A stretch of 56,623 bases of DNA, from the NCBI GenBank assembly GCA_029624765.1, contig JARSSO010000046.1, forward strand, positions 1-56,623, given 5' to 3'. The translations under genes were made by a program, and so were the position numbers. A model generated the notes under the pieces. That model worked only from the letters and a program-made list of their open reading frames with translations. It searched no databases and was not told the DNA's origin. This DNA is from Candidatus Contendibacter sp. Lineage in GTDB: Bacteria > Pseudomonadota > Gammaproteobacteria > Competibacterales > Competibacteraceae. Of the stretch, positions 35,181-43,543 are shown one piece after another (position 1 is the stretch's first letter; every line of letters begins with the position of its first letter).

Positions 35181-36032
35181 ATGGGTCTTGAACTGAATGT
35201 TTGCACGCCAGCGACCACTACCGACACCACGGTCGATTTCAACGCGATCAAGCAGCGCCAACAGGCCACCTGGGCCAGCGGCGACTACGCCATTGTCGGT
35301 ACCACGCTGCAGATCGTCGGCGAGATGTTGGCCGAGGCAGCCGACGTGCGTGCCGGCGAGCGCGTCCTTGATGTCGCCGCCGGCAACGGCAATGCCTCGC
35401 TGGCGGCGGCGCGCCGCTTCGCCAGGGTCACCTCGACCGACTACGTGCCGCATCTGCTGGACAAGGGCGCGGCGCGGGCAAAGGCCGAGGGACTGGACAT
35501 CCGCTTCCAGGTGGAGGACGCCGAAGCCTTGCCGTTCGCCGATAGCTCGTTCGATGTGGCGCTGTCCACCTTCGGGGCCATGTTTACGCCGGATCACACG
35601 CGGCCTGCGCGGGAAATGCTGCGTGTCGTCCGCTCCGGCGGCCGCATCGGCCTCGCCAACTGGACACCAGATGGCTTCATCGGCCAACTCTTTCGCCTCA
35701 TCGGCGCCTACGTTCCGCCGCCCGCCGGCATGAAATCCCCGGCTCTTTGGGGCACGGAACCGCACATCGTCGAACTGTTCGGCGCGCAAGCCGCGGACAT
35801 CCGCACGGAGCGCAAGTTCTACAACTTCCGCTATCGCTCCGCCGCCCACTGGATCGACGTCTTCCGCAACTACTACGGGCCAGTGCACAAAGCCTGCGCG
35901 GCGCTGGATCCCGCTCGTCAGGCGAGTTTGACCGACGACATTACCGCTCTTCTTGAACGCTTGAACGTGGGCGGGCCGAACTCGCTCGTCGTACCCAGCG
36001 AATACCTGGAAGTCGTCATCGCCAAGAAGTGA
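35181..36032 (+). CDS. Class I SAM-dependent methyltransferase
   Basis: A 283-residue Rossmann-fold methyltransferase (Methyltransf_11 type): SAM-binding motif I LDVAAGNGNAS (residues ~63-73), motif II VEDAEALPFADSSFD and the following ALSTFGAMFTPD. Substrate unknown. It is transcribed divergently from the cupin AraC regulator, a common autoregulated pair. A ribosome-binding site GGGAG is 10 bases upstream of ATG 35181. Confidence 0.9.
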   Translation: MGLELNVCTPATTTDTTVDFNAIKQRQQATWASGDYAIVGTTLQIVGEMLAEAADVRAGERVLDVAAGNGNASLAAARRFARVTSTDYVPHLLDKGAARAKAEGLDIRFQVEDAEALPFADSSFDVALSTFGAMFTPDHTRPAREMLRVVRSGGRIGLANWTPDGFIGQLFRLIGAYVPPPAGMKSPALWGTEPHIVELFGAQAADIRTERKFYNFRYRSAAHWIDVFRNYYGPVHKACAALDPARQASLTDDITALLERLNVGGPNSLVVPSEYLEVVIAKK

Positions 36033-36194
36033 CGACGCAACTGTCGGACGAGGGCGGGGCCGGAGCGAGCGACCGTTGCTCCGGTTCCCGCCACGCCAGC
36101 AAACCAGAACAAGAGGTCGTATGTTTGACCCTAGACGCGCCGCATGTGCGACACGACATGCTTTTCATCGTATTTTTTCACAGGAGGCATTGCC

Positions 36195-36830
36195 ATGGCG
36201 GTCACTTTATTCCTCGTAAGGACACCGAACCATCTGTTCAATTACGGGAGCCTGCACGGGCGCTTCGGAAAGCTGCTGGCCGTCAACGGGCCGACGGTCA
36301 CGGCTGCCAGCCTGGTCGAAGTTGGAAGAGCCGGTGACGGGGACACCGTCACCATCATGCCCGGCGAAAACCGTGCGCTCAAACTCCAGTCCGACGGCGG
36401 CAAAATTACCGAAGTTTTGCGGTACACGACCATCGAGCGGATGGATGGCTACGTGCAACTGCGCCCGAACTGCGGCTCGTTCAAGACGAAGAAGGAGGGC
36501 GCCTACCAAGTCACGGTGGAACCAGGGAATTCCGTGGTCAGGCACCTGTATCAGGGTAAGGATGGTCAAGGGAACTGGACTGGGCCGGTGGTGCACGACG
36601 GCAATTGCCTCCGGATCCACGGCGCCGTAAGCGCGCCGGAACGGGGCATCCTGATCCACGAGGCCCCCAACGTGTCGTGGCTGATCGGTTGCATTTCACC
36701 GCGCAACCTGAACAATTTCCAGACCGCATTGACGCACAGGCCGAGAACGAACGAATCATACGCGGCCATGACCGAGCTGTTCCGGTTCATCGGCCGCGAG
36801 CGTGCGAACTTTTTCGTGCTCGATTGGTAA
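36195..36830 (+). CDS. Protein with GILIH...GCI motif, DUF5675/L,D-transpeptidase-like (uncertain)
   Basis: A 211-residue protein without signal peptide or membrane helices. The stretch GILIHEAPNVSWLIGCISP resembles the IH..G..GCI core of DUF5675-like and L,D-transpeptidase-like domains, with a Cys that may be functional. Nothing else identifies it. ATG 36195 is preceded by AGGAGG at good distance. No obvious partner genes. A phage-like or peptidoglycan-linked role is only a suggestion. Confidence 0.55.
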   Translation: MAVTLFLVRTPNHLFNYGSLHGRFGKLLAVNGPTVTAASLVEVGRAGDGDTVTIMPGENRALKLQSDGGKITEVLRYTTIERMDGYVQLRPNCGSFKTKKEGAYQVTVEPGNSVVRHLYQGKDGQGNWTGPVVHDGNCLRIHGAVSAPERGILIHEAPNVSWLIGCISPRNLNNFQTALTHRPRTNESYAAMTELFRFIGRERANFFVLDW

Positions 36831-36945
36831 TCCGGGATTTCCTGGGTGGGCGTTGACCTCGCTGTCCGAGACCTCACCCGGCTCTCCTGAAGTTGACCGC
36901 CACTCCAACCAGTTGCGCCAAATGACCTTAGAGACTGCCTAAAAA

Positions 36946-36985
36946 CCCCTCGCCCGCCAGCGGGAGAGAGGCAGGGGTGAGGGCC
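36946..36985. repeat. REP-like GC palindrome downstream of kup
   Basis: Intergenic copy of the element with arms CCCCTCGCCCGCCAGCGGGA and GGCAGGGGTGAGGG, in the interval 36831-37030 between the DUF5675-like and kup stops. Same family as the copies inside the permease and DabA genes. Confidence 0.7.
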
Positions 36986-37030
36986 GTTTTTCAATCGGTT
37001 AGCTCACCAGAGGCTGTCTAATAACGCCTC

Positions 37031-38920
37031 TTACAGCTCCACCTGCGTGCCCATTTCCACGACCCGATTATAGGGAATGCGGAAAAACTCCATCGGGCGG
37101 GTGGCGTTGCGAAACAGGCCGGCGAACAGCTTTTCGCGCCAGAGCGCCATGCCGGCCCGCGTGGTGGGAATCAGCGTCGCCCGGCCCAGGAAGAACGTGG
37201 TGTCCATCATCTCGAAGCTCAGCCCGTGCGGCTCGCACAGCGCCAGGGCGTGGGGCAGATCGGGATTCTCGGTGAAGCCGTAGCGGACGACGATCCGCCA
37301 GGTATTGTGCCCCAGGTCATGCACCGTCACCCGCTCCTGGTCCGCCAGGCGTGGGATTTCCTCCGGCGCCACCGTCAGCAACACCAGGCGCTCGTGCACC
37401 ACCTTGTTGTGCTTCATGTTGTGCAGCAGCGCGTTCGGCACGCCGTTGGGGTTGCTGGTCAGAAACACCGCCGTGCCCGGCACCCGCAGGGTGGAGCCAT
37501 GCGTCAGGCTTTGCAGGAAGATATCCAACGGCATGGCGCTCTCGCGCAGCCGCTGATTCAGCAGTTTGCGCCCGTCCTTCCAGGTGATCATCAAGGTAAA
37601 GATCGCCGCCGCGATCAGCAGGGTAATCCAGCCGCCATGACCGATCTTGAGGGCGTTGGCGCTGAGAAACGCCAGTTCCAGCAGCAGGAAAGCCACGACC
37701 GCCAACCCCACGCGGAGCCAGCTCCAGTTCCAACTCGTGCGAGCCAGCGTCAGCACCAGCAGCGTGTCAATCGCCATCGCGATGGTGACCGCGATGCCGT
37801 AGGCGGCGGCCAGGTTGGACGAGGTATGAAAGCCGAGCACCAGACCGGTAACGGCCAGTAGCAAGGCCCAGTTGGCGGCGGGCACGTAAATCTGGCCGAT
37901 AGCCTGATCGGAAGTATGGCGAATGGCGATGCGCGGACAGTAGCCCAGTTGCGCCGCCTGCCGGGTGACGGAGAACACCCCGGAAATCACCGCCTGCGAG
38001 GCGATGACGGTGGCCATGGTCGCCAGCATGACCATGGGATACAACAGCCAGGACGGGGCCAGCAAATAAAACGGATGGGTGACCGCCGCTGGATCGCGCA
38101 ACAGCAGCGCGCCCTGCCCCAGGTAATTGAGCAGGATCGCCGGCAACACGAAGTAGAACCAGGCCAGCCGGATCGGTTTCTTGCCGAAGTGGCCCATGTC
38201 GGCGTACAGCGCCTCGCCGCCGGTCACCGCCAGGAACACGGCCCCCAGCACCAGAAAACCGCCCCAGCGATTGACCGCGAAGAAATTCATCGCGTATTCG
38301 GGATTGAATGCCGCCAGCACCTCCGGGGCTTGCACCAGGCTGATCAAGCCCAGCAACGCCAGGGTGGCGAACCAGACCACCATGACCGGGCCGAAATACG
38401 CGCCCACCCGCGCCGTGCCCCGCGCCTGAATCAAAAACAGCGCCAGCAGGATGACCAGCGTGATCGGGATCACGTAGTCGTCCAGCATCGGGGTGGCGAT
38501 GTGCAAACCCTCGACCGCGCTCAGGACCGAAATGGCCGGCGTGATCACCCCGTCGCCGTAGAACAGCGCCGCGCCGAAGATGCCCAGCCCGATCAGCCAG
38601 CCGCGTTGTTGCGCCGTGCCCTTGAAGTTGCGCGTGGTCAGGGCCAGCAACGCCAGGATGCCGCCCTCGCCCCGGTTGTCGGCGCGCATGACGAACGTGA
38701 CGTATTTGATGGAAATGACGATGATCAGCGCCCAGAAAATCAGCGAGAGCACGCCCAGCACATTGTCGTGCGTGGGGGCAAGCGCATGGCTGCCACCGAA
38801 GCACTCGCGCATGGCGTACAGCGGGCTGGTGCCGATGTCGCCGAACACCACGCCGATGGCGGCCAGGGCGAGCGCCGAGAGATTGTTGTCGTGCGGAGCG
38901 GAATCGGAATGAGCGTTCAT
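37031..38920 (-). CDS. kup: Low-affinity potassium transporter Kup
   Basis: A 629-residue K+:H+ symporter of the inner membrane. The N-terminus has the Kup signature IGVVFGDIGTSPLYAMRECF, about 12 helices follow, and a cytoplasmic C-terminal domain (residues ~445-629) ends with the typical IPYNRVVEMGTQVEL. ATG 38920 starts the usual N-terminus; a longer frame runs into the upstream gene. Last gene of a minus-strand Uma2-CBS-antiporter-kup series, 70 bases after the antiporter stop, so K+ uptake may be coregulated with Na+/H+ exchange. Confidence 0.96.
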   Translation of the reverse strand: MNAHSDSAPHDNNLSALALAAIGVVFGDIGTSPLYAMRECFGGSHALAPTHDNVLGVLSLIFWALIIVISIKYVTFVMRADNRGEGGILALLALTTRNFKGTAQQRGWLIGLGIFGAALFYGDGVITPAISVLSAVEGLHIATPMLDDYVIPITLVILLALFLIQARGTARVGAYFGPVMVVWFATLALLGLISLVQAPEVLAAFNPEYAMNFFAVNRWGGFLVLGAVFLAVTGGEALYADMGHFGKKPIRLAWFYFVLPAILLNYLGQGALLLRDPAAVTHPFYLLAPSWLLYPMVMLATMATVIASQAVISGVFSVTRQAAQLGYCPRIAIRHTSDQAIGQIYVPAANWALLLAVTGLVLGFHTSSNLAAAYGIAVTIAMAIDTLLVLTLARTSWNWSWLRVGLAVVAFLLLELAFLSANALKIGHGGWITLLIAAAIFTLMITWKDGRKLLNQRLRESAMPLDIFLQSLTHGSTLRVPGTAVFLTSNPNGVPNALLHNMKHNKVVHERLVLLTVAPEEIPRLADQERVTVHDLGHNTWRIVVRYGFTENPDLPHALALCEPHGLSFEMMDTTFFLGRATLIPTTRAGMALWREKLFAGLFRNATRPMEFFRIPYNRVVEMGTQVEL

Positions 38921-38990
38921 GCGGAAGGTTTCGCTGGAGCAGGCCCCGCGCCCGTCGGGTGACGGCCAGCGGGCGCAGCGCGGTGGACAG

Positions 38991-40319
38991 TTACAGATAC
39001 CGCCAGTACAAATAAACGGCACAGATCGCGACCGACAAGAGCATCAGCGGGAACGCGGTCAGCAGGAAGGGCACGAAGCGGATCGGTTGACCGGCGCGCT
39101 CGGCGAAACCGGCCACCACCAGATTGGCGCTGGCCCCGATCAGGGTGCCGTTGCCGCCCAGGCACGCGCCCAGCGACAGCGCCCACCACAACGGCATCAA
39201 GCCTTCCGGGCCGCCAAAGCTTGGAGCCATGGCCTTGATCAGCGGGATCATGGTGGCGACGAAGGGGATGTTGTCGATGAACGCCGACAGAATGGCCGAG
39301 GACCAGAGCACGACCATCGCGGTCGCGTTCAACTCGCCGCCGGTCACCGCCAGCACCTTGTCCGCCAGCAGTCTGAGCAGACCGGTGCTGTCCAGGCCAT
39401 GCACCACGATGAACAGCCCGACGAAGAAGAAAATGGTGATCCATTCACACTCGGTGAAGGCGTGCGTCACCCGTTTGGATTGCTCGTCGGCGTCGTGCGG
39501 CCAGCATTGCAGCAGCAGCAGCGCGGCGGCGCCGAACAAGCCGATGGTGGCGGCTTCCAGCCCCAGGAAACGGGCAAACACGAACGACAGCACCACCACC
39601 CCGATGACTGCCAGACACTTCTTCAGTAAAACCAGATCGGTAATAGCCCCGCGCTCGTTAAAATCCATCACCCGCTTGCGGTCCTCGGGAGCGGCCTTCA
39701 GATGCCGGCCCCAGATGAAATAGATCGGGATCAGATTGGCGATCAAGACCACCACGATCACCGGGGCCAAATTCACCACGAAGTCGTTGAAGGTCAGATT
39801 AACCGCCGAGCCGATCATGATGTTGGGCGGATCGCCGATCAGGGTCGCGGTGCCGCCAATGTTGGAGGAAATAATCATCGAGAACAGATAGGGATAAGCC
39901 TTGACCTTGAGTTCCTCGGTGATCAACAGCGCGACCGGCACGATCAGCAGCACGGTGGTGACGTTGTCCAGGAATGCCGAGACCACGGCGGTGACCACGG
40001 ACAGCATCGCCAAAATGCCCCATGGGCTGGCGTCCACCTTCTTGGCCGACCAGATCGCCAGATATTGGAACACCCCGGACTGGCGGGTGATGGCGACGAT
40101 GACCATCATCCCGATCAGCAGGCCGATGGTGTTGAAGTCCACGCCGCGAATGGCGGCTTCCTGGTTGATGACGCCAAACAAAATCATCACGCCGGCGGCA
40201 AGCAGGGCGACGATGGCGCGATTGACCCGCTCGGTCATGATCACCACGTAGGTGATCACGAAAATCAGGGCGGCCAGCGCCATGTGGAAGGTTGAAGCGG
40301 CGGCGGTCGTTTCGTGCAT
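38991..40319 (-). CDS. NhaD/ArsB-type ion antiporter (SLC13/CitM superfamily)
   Basis: A 442-residue membrane protein with ~11-12 helices and the internal repeat of the IT superfamily. The re-entrant motifs SAFLDNVTTVLLIVPVAL, GGTATLIGDPPNIMIG and, in repeat two, SAFIDNIPFVATMIPL and GNGTLIGASANLV are conserved. Substrate could be Na+/H+, arsenite or a dicarboxylate; NhaD-like Na+/H+ or ArsB-like are the best guesses. One base separates it from the CBS gene upstream. Confidence 0.9.
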   Translation of the reverse strand: MHETTAAASTFHMALAALIFVITYVVIMTERVNRAIVALLAAGVMILFGVINQEAAIRGVDFNTIGLLIGMMVIVAITRQSGVFQYLAIWSAKKVDASPWGILAMLSVVTAVVSAFLDNVTTVLLIVPVALLITEELKVKAYPYLFSMIISSNIGGTATLIGDPPNIMIGSAVNLTFNDFVVNLAPVIVVVLIANLIPIYFIWGRHLKAAPEDRKRVMDFNERGAITDLVLLKKCLAVIGVVVLSFVFARFLGLEAATIGLFGAAALLLLQCWPHDADEQSKRVTHAFTECEWITIFFFVGLFIVVHGLDSTGLLRLLADKVLAVTGGELNATAMVVLWSSAILSAFIDNIPFVATMIPLIKAMAPSFGGPEGLMPLWWALSLGACLGGNGTLIGASANLVVAGFAERAGQPIRFVPFLLTAFPLMLLSVAICAVYLYWRYL

Positions 40320-40320
40320 G

Positions 40321-40779
40321 TCAGTGGCTCTCCCCCACCAGCTTTTCCAGCACGTCCCAGAACGAAATGATGCCCTCCAACCGATTCGTTGCCTTGTCCA
40401 CCACCGGGACGCTGGTGGTGCGGCCGTGCAGCATCAGCAGCATGATTTCCATGGCGTGGGTATCGGGACGGGCGACCTCGTGGATGTTGATCCAGTTCTT
40501 CACCGGCTCGTCACGGCGCTTGCCCAGGCGCTGGGCCAAATCCCCGACGCTCTCGGTCACGAAGGACACGTTGTCCAGCCCATGCTTGTCCAGCACCGCC
40601 TTGGGCAGGGTCAGTTTCAGCAGCGAGTAGATGCTGAACGTGCCCAGGTAGCGACCCTGCTCGTCCACCACCGGCAAATGGCGCAAGTGATGCTTGAGAA
40701 TCCGGTCGGCGGCGGTCGCCACCGTATCCGATGGACTGAGCGTCATCGGATGGGGGTTCATGATGATGTTGGCTTTCAT
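40321..40779 (-). CDS. CBS-domain pair protein
   Basis: A 152-residue cytoplasmic protein made of two CBS motifs (HPMTLSPSDTVATAADRIL and the second around INIHEVARPDTHAMEIMLLMLHG..SVPVVD). CBS pairs bind adenosyl ligands (ATP, AMP, c-di-AMP) and regulate partner transporters. It is sandwiched between Uma2 and the antiporter with 4-base (ATGA) and 1-base junctions, so it likely regulates this antiporter/Kup pair (inference). Confidence 0.93.
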   Translation of the reverse strand: MKANIIMNPHPMTLSPSDTVATAADRILKHHLRHLPVVDEQGRYLGTFSIYSLLKLTLPKAVLDKHGLDNVSFVTESVGDLAQRLGKRRDEPVKNWINIHEVARPDTHAMEIMLLMLHGRTTSVPVVDKATNRLEGIISFWDVLEKLVGESH

Positions 40780-41396
40780 GCAAGGTCCTTGGTTGGGGGA
40801 GAAGACGGCTGAACGGTCGAATCCTGAAATATCAGTCCCCACTCGATCAGCAATTCAGGAAACAGGCCGGCCGCCAGCGTTCCTCTGGTTTCATGGATGG
40901 CGGGTTTGCCGTAACACCCGTCGGCGCTCAAAGTGTAGACGATGACAACGTGATCGGTGGGGTGCACCAACCAGACCTCGCGCACGCCGGCCTGCTCGTA
41001 GGCCGCCAGCTTCTGAATCTGATCCTTGGCGGCGGTGCTGGGCGACAGCGCCTCGATCACCCAGTCCGGCGCGCCGCGACAGCCGCGCTCGTCCAGCTTG
41101 GCCGGATCGCAAATCACCGAAATGTCGGGTTGCACGACCGTGGTTACGGCGTCGTCGGCCTCATTCCCGCGCGGCAGACGCACATCGAAGGGCGCGACGA
41201 ATGGACGACAGGGCTTGCCGATCAGATGGTTGGCGATTTGCCGGAACAGCTCGCCGACCGCCGCCTGATGGGCCAGACCCGGCGCGGCCATGGCATAAGC
41301 CTCGCCATCGATCAATTCCCAACGTTCGTCGTCCGGCCAGGCGCGGTAATCCGCATAGGTAAAAATCGTTACCGGTTTGCGCAAAGATTGTCCCAT
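40776..41396 (-). CDS. Uma2-family putative restriction-like endonuclease
   Basis: A 206-residue protein with the Uma2/DUF820 fold: WELIDGEAYAMAAP, then the PD-(D/E)xK core VQPDISVICDP, WVIEALSPST and QKLAAYEQAGVREVWLV. Many members are predicted nucleases of unknown substrate, sometimes very abundant in a genome. The stop overlaps the CBS start (ATGA), so the two are translationally coupled, an unusual pairing for a nuclease-like protein with ion transport genes. Confidence 0.9.
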   Translation of the reverse strand: MGQSLRKPVTIFTYADYRAWPDDERWELIDGEAYAMAAPGLAHQAAVGELFRQIANHLIGKPCRPFVAPFDVRLPRGNEADDAVTTVVQPDISVICDPAKLDERGCRGAPDWVIEALSPSTAAKDQIQKLAAYEQAGVREVWLVHPTDHVVIVYTLSADGCYGKPAIHETRGTLAAGLFPELLIEWGLIFQDSTVQPSSPPTKDLA

Positions 41397-41433
41397 GGTG
41401 GACGCTCCTCATGATGTAGATCGGTGGAGTCTT

Positions 41434-41781
41434 CTAGCCAAACGTGCCGCCGTTCCAGCCCCAATTCTCCGCGCCGACGCTGGTGAACCCGAGATAGACC
41501 CGGTCGGGCGGGATGTCGAGTTGTTCCTGCAACAGCGCGCAAATGCGCTCGGACAATTTGCGGTTGATTGCGCCGTTCAGGCCGCCGATGCTGCGAACGT
41601 CGGCATAGGCGGCGGGACCTTCCGCGCCGCCCATCAGCATCGCGGCCTCGCCGACGGTCACCATGACGTAGCGTTCCGGTTTGCCGATGCACTCGGCGAC
41701 GATTTTCGAGAGCGGCGCGAGCAGGTCGTAACGCTGCTGGTTGGACAGGCGCACCGAGGTTTGCAGGACGAGCAGGGGCAT
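41434..41781 (-). CDS. MIF/tautomerase-like protein
   Basis: A 115-residue single-domain protein of the macrophage-migration-inhibitory-factor type. The N-terminal Pro (MPLLVLQTSV), a catalytic base in tautomerases, is present, with the C-terminal pattern YLGFTSVGAENWGWNGGTF matching MIF-like proteins. Function in bacteria is uncertain. It lies 37 bases ahead of uma2 on the same strand and is preceded by the parS-like palindromes. Confidence 0.88.
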   Translation of the reverse strand: MPLLVLQTSVRLSNQQRYDLLAPLSKIVAECIGKPERYVMVTVGEAAMLMGGAEGPAAYADVRSIGGLNGAINRKLSERICALLQEQLDIPPDRVYLGFTSVGAENWGWNGGTFG

Positions 41782-41843
41782 GGAACAACCTCCAGAGTGG
41801 GAAGGGGGAAACGGGAACCCGGCGACGGGCGAACGCGCGGTGA

Positions 41844-41863
41844 AATATTCCACGTGGAATATT
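41844..41863. promoter_or_regulatory. parS-like palindrome 1
   Basis: AATATTCCACGTGGAATATT, a perfect 20-bp palindrome, in the region between the divergent MIF-like and NuoM-like genes. Its core TATTCCACGTGGAATA resembles the bacterial parS consensus (TGTTTCACGTGAAACA) and is closer to the Pseudomonas variant TGTTCCACGTGGAACA (recalled), differing at the two G/C-A/T positions. Confidence 0.6.
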
Positions 41864-41901
41864 CCGACCCCGGCATTTCAGAAAAGCATGGAACGGCAAA
41901 A

Positions 41902-41917
41902 TATTCCACGTGGAATA
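41902..41917. promoter_or_regulatory. parS-like palindrome 2
   Basis: TATTCCACGTGGAATA, a perfect 16-bp palindrome identical in core to the one at 41846-41861, with centres 56 bases apart. It lies in the same intergenic space. No parA or parB genes are seen in this window. Confidence 0.6.
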
Positions 41918-42067
41918 ACGAGCGTGCGTTCCCCTCCCCGCTGGCCTGGACGAATCTCCCAGCCCACCGCGCAAGGACGCCTATCCCGCCCTTACCTGGA
42001 ATGCGGGTATCATTACAAGCGCCATCCATCGTCCTGATCCGTCCTTCGCTCCAACGGATTCTAACAA

Positions 42068-43534
42068 ATGCGAATGCTTAGCCTCATTCTGTGGGCCCCG
42101 TTCTTTGGCGCGGTCCTGGTCGCCCTCCTGCCAGCGGCCCAGCCGCGCCTCATCCGCGCGGTCGCCCTGTTTCACGCCGGGCTGGCCCTGGCGCTGGCCT
42201 GGAGCCTGCTCGCCACGTTCGACCGGACCACGGCGGCGATTCAGTTCGCGGAACAGGTGGTATGGAGTCCCGCTCTCGGGGTTTCCTACGCGCTGGGCGT
42301 GGATGGACTGTCCCTGCCGATGGTGCTGCTGGCCACCCTGCTCGCCGCCGTGGCGCTGCTGGCCTCGGAATCGGTGACCAGCCGGGTCAAGGGTTACCAC
42401 GCCTGGCTGCTGATCCTGGAATTCGCCATGCTCGGCGTGTTCATGGCCCAGGACTGGACCCTGTTCTTCATGTTCTGGGAGCTGACCCTGATTCCGCTGT
42501 TTTTTCTCATAGACCTGTGGGGCGGGGAGAAACGGCACGCCGCCAGCCTGAGTTTCGTGCTGTACACCATGGGCGGGGCGATTTTCATCCTGATCGGCCT
42601 CATCATGGCCTACCGAAGCACACCGACCCCGTCGTTCGCCATGACCGCCATCGCCCAGGCGGCGGCCAGCCTGCCCCGCGACCAGCAAGTGTTGCTGCTG
42701 CTGGCGTTCCTGGTCGGGTTCGGGGTCAAGATTCCCATTTTCCCGCTGCACGGCTGGCTGCCGCTGGCCCACGTCGAAGCGCCCGGCCCGGTCAGTATCC
42801 TGCTCTCCGGCGTGCTGCTCAAGATGGGCGCCTACGGCCTGTTGCGGGTCGTGCCGATGTTGCCGGAGGCGACCCTGCTGTTGCAGCCGCTGCTGGTCGG
42901 CATCGCGCTGGCCAGCATCCTCTACGGCGGCTTGCTGGCCTGGCGGCAGAGCGATTTGAAAGCGATGATCGCCTATTCCTCGATCAGCCACATGGGCGTG
43001 GTGTTGCTGGGAATGTCAGCCCTGAACGAGACCGGACTGATGGGCGCGACCCTGCAAATGACCGCCCACGGCCTGATCGCCGGCGCGCTGTTCCTGCTGA
43101 TCGGCCTGCTGTACGAGCGCACTCACAGCCGCGAACTGGCCGATTACGGCGCGCTGGCGCGGGTGACGCCCGGCTTCACCCTGCTGGTCACCCTGGCCTT
43201 GCTCGCCTCCATGGGAATGCCCGGCCTGGCCGGCTTCGTGGCCGAACTGCACACCCTGCTCGGTGGCTTCGAGCGGTGGGGTTGGTGGATGGTGTCGATG
43301 AGTCTCGGCGTGCTGGTGAGCGCGGCCTACGCGATCCGCGCCATGGGCCAGTTGTTCACCGGTCCGCCCCGCCCGGAACTGGCCGGACTTGGCGACCTGC
43401 GGCCGCGCGAATGGGCGGCGGCGGCTCCGCTGCTGGCGGGACTGCTGGTTCTGGGGCTGCAACCCGCGTTCGCCACGGAGCTGATGAACGTCACGGTCGC
43501 CCGGTTGAGCGCCGTCTTCACCCGGCTGCCGTAG
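42068..43534 (+). CDS. NuoM-like proton-conducting subunit of a DAB-type carbon uptake locus
   Basis: A 488-residue membrane protein with ~14 helices, homologous to NuoM/MrpD antiporter-like subunits. Proton-path residues are canonical: Glu in FWELTLIPLFFLI, Lys in GVKIPIFPLHGWLP, Lys in LLKMGAYGLLRV, and a Lys in QSDLKAMIAYSSISHMG. It directly precedes dabA (9-base gap), so it is likely a DabB-like partner that moves H+ (or Na+) to power bicarbonate production. No other complex I subunits are nearby, which excludes an ordinary nuo operon. Confidence 0.9.
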   Translation: MRMLSLILWAPFFGAVLVALLPAAQPRLIRAVALFHAGLALALAWSLLATFDRTTAAIQFAEQVVWSPALGVSYALGVDGLSLPMVLLATLLAAVALLASESVTSRVKGYHAWLLILEFAMLGVFMAQDWTLFFMFWELTLIPLFFLIDLWGGEKRHAASLSFVLYTMGGAIFILIGLIMAYRSTPTPSFAMTAIAQAAASLPRDQQVLLLLAFLVGFGVKIPIFPLHGWLPLAHVEAPGPVSILLSGVLLKMGAYGLLRVVPMLPEATLLLQPLLVGIALASILYGGLLAWRQSDLKAMIAYSSISHMGVVLLGMSALNETGLMGATLQMTAHGLIAGALFLLIGLLYERTHSRELADYGALARVTPGFTLLVTLALLASMGMPGLAGFVAELHTLLGGFERWGWWMVSMSLGVLVSAAYAIRAMGQLFTGPPRPELAGLGDLRPREWAAAAPLLAGLLVLGLQPAFATELMNVTVARLSAVFTRLP

Positions 43535-43543
43535 GAGAACGTC

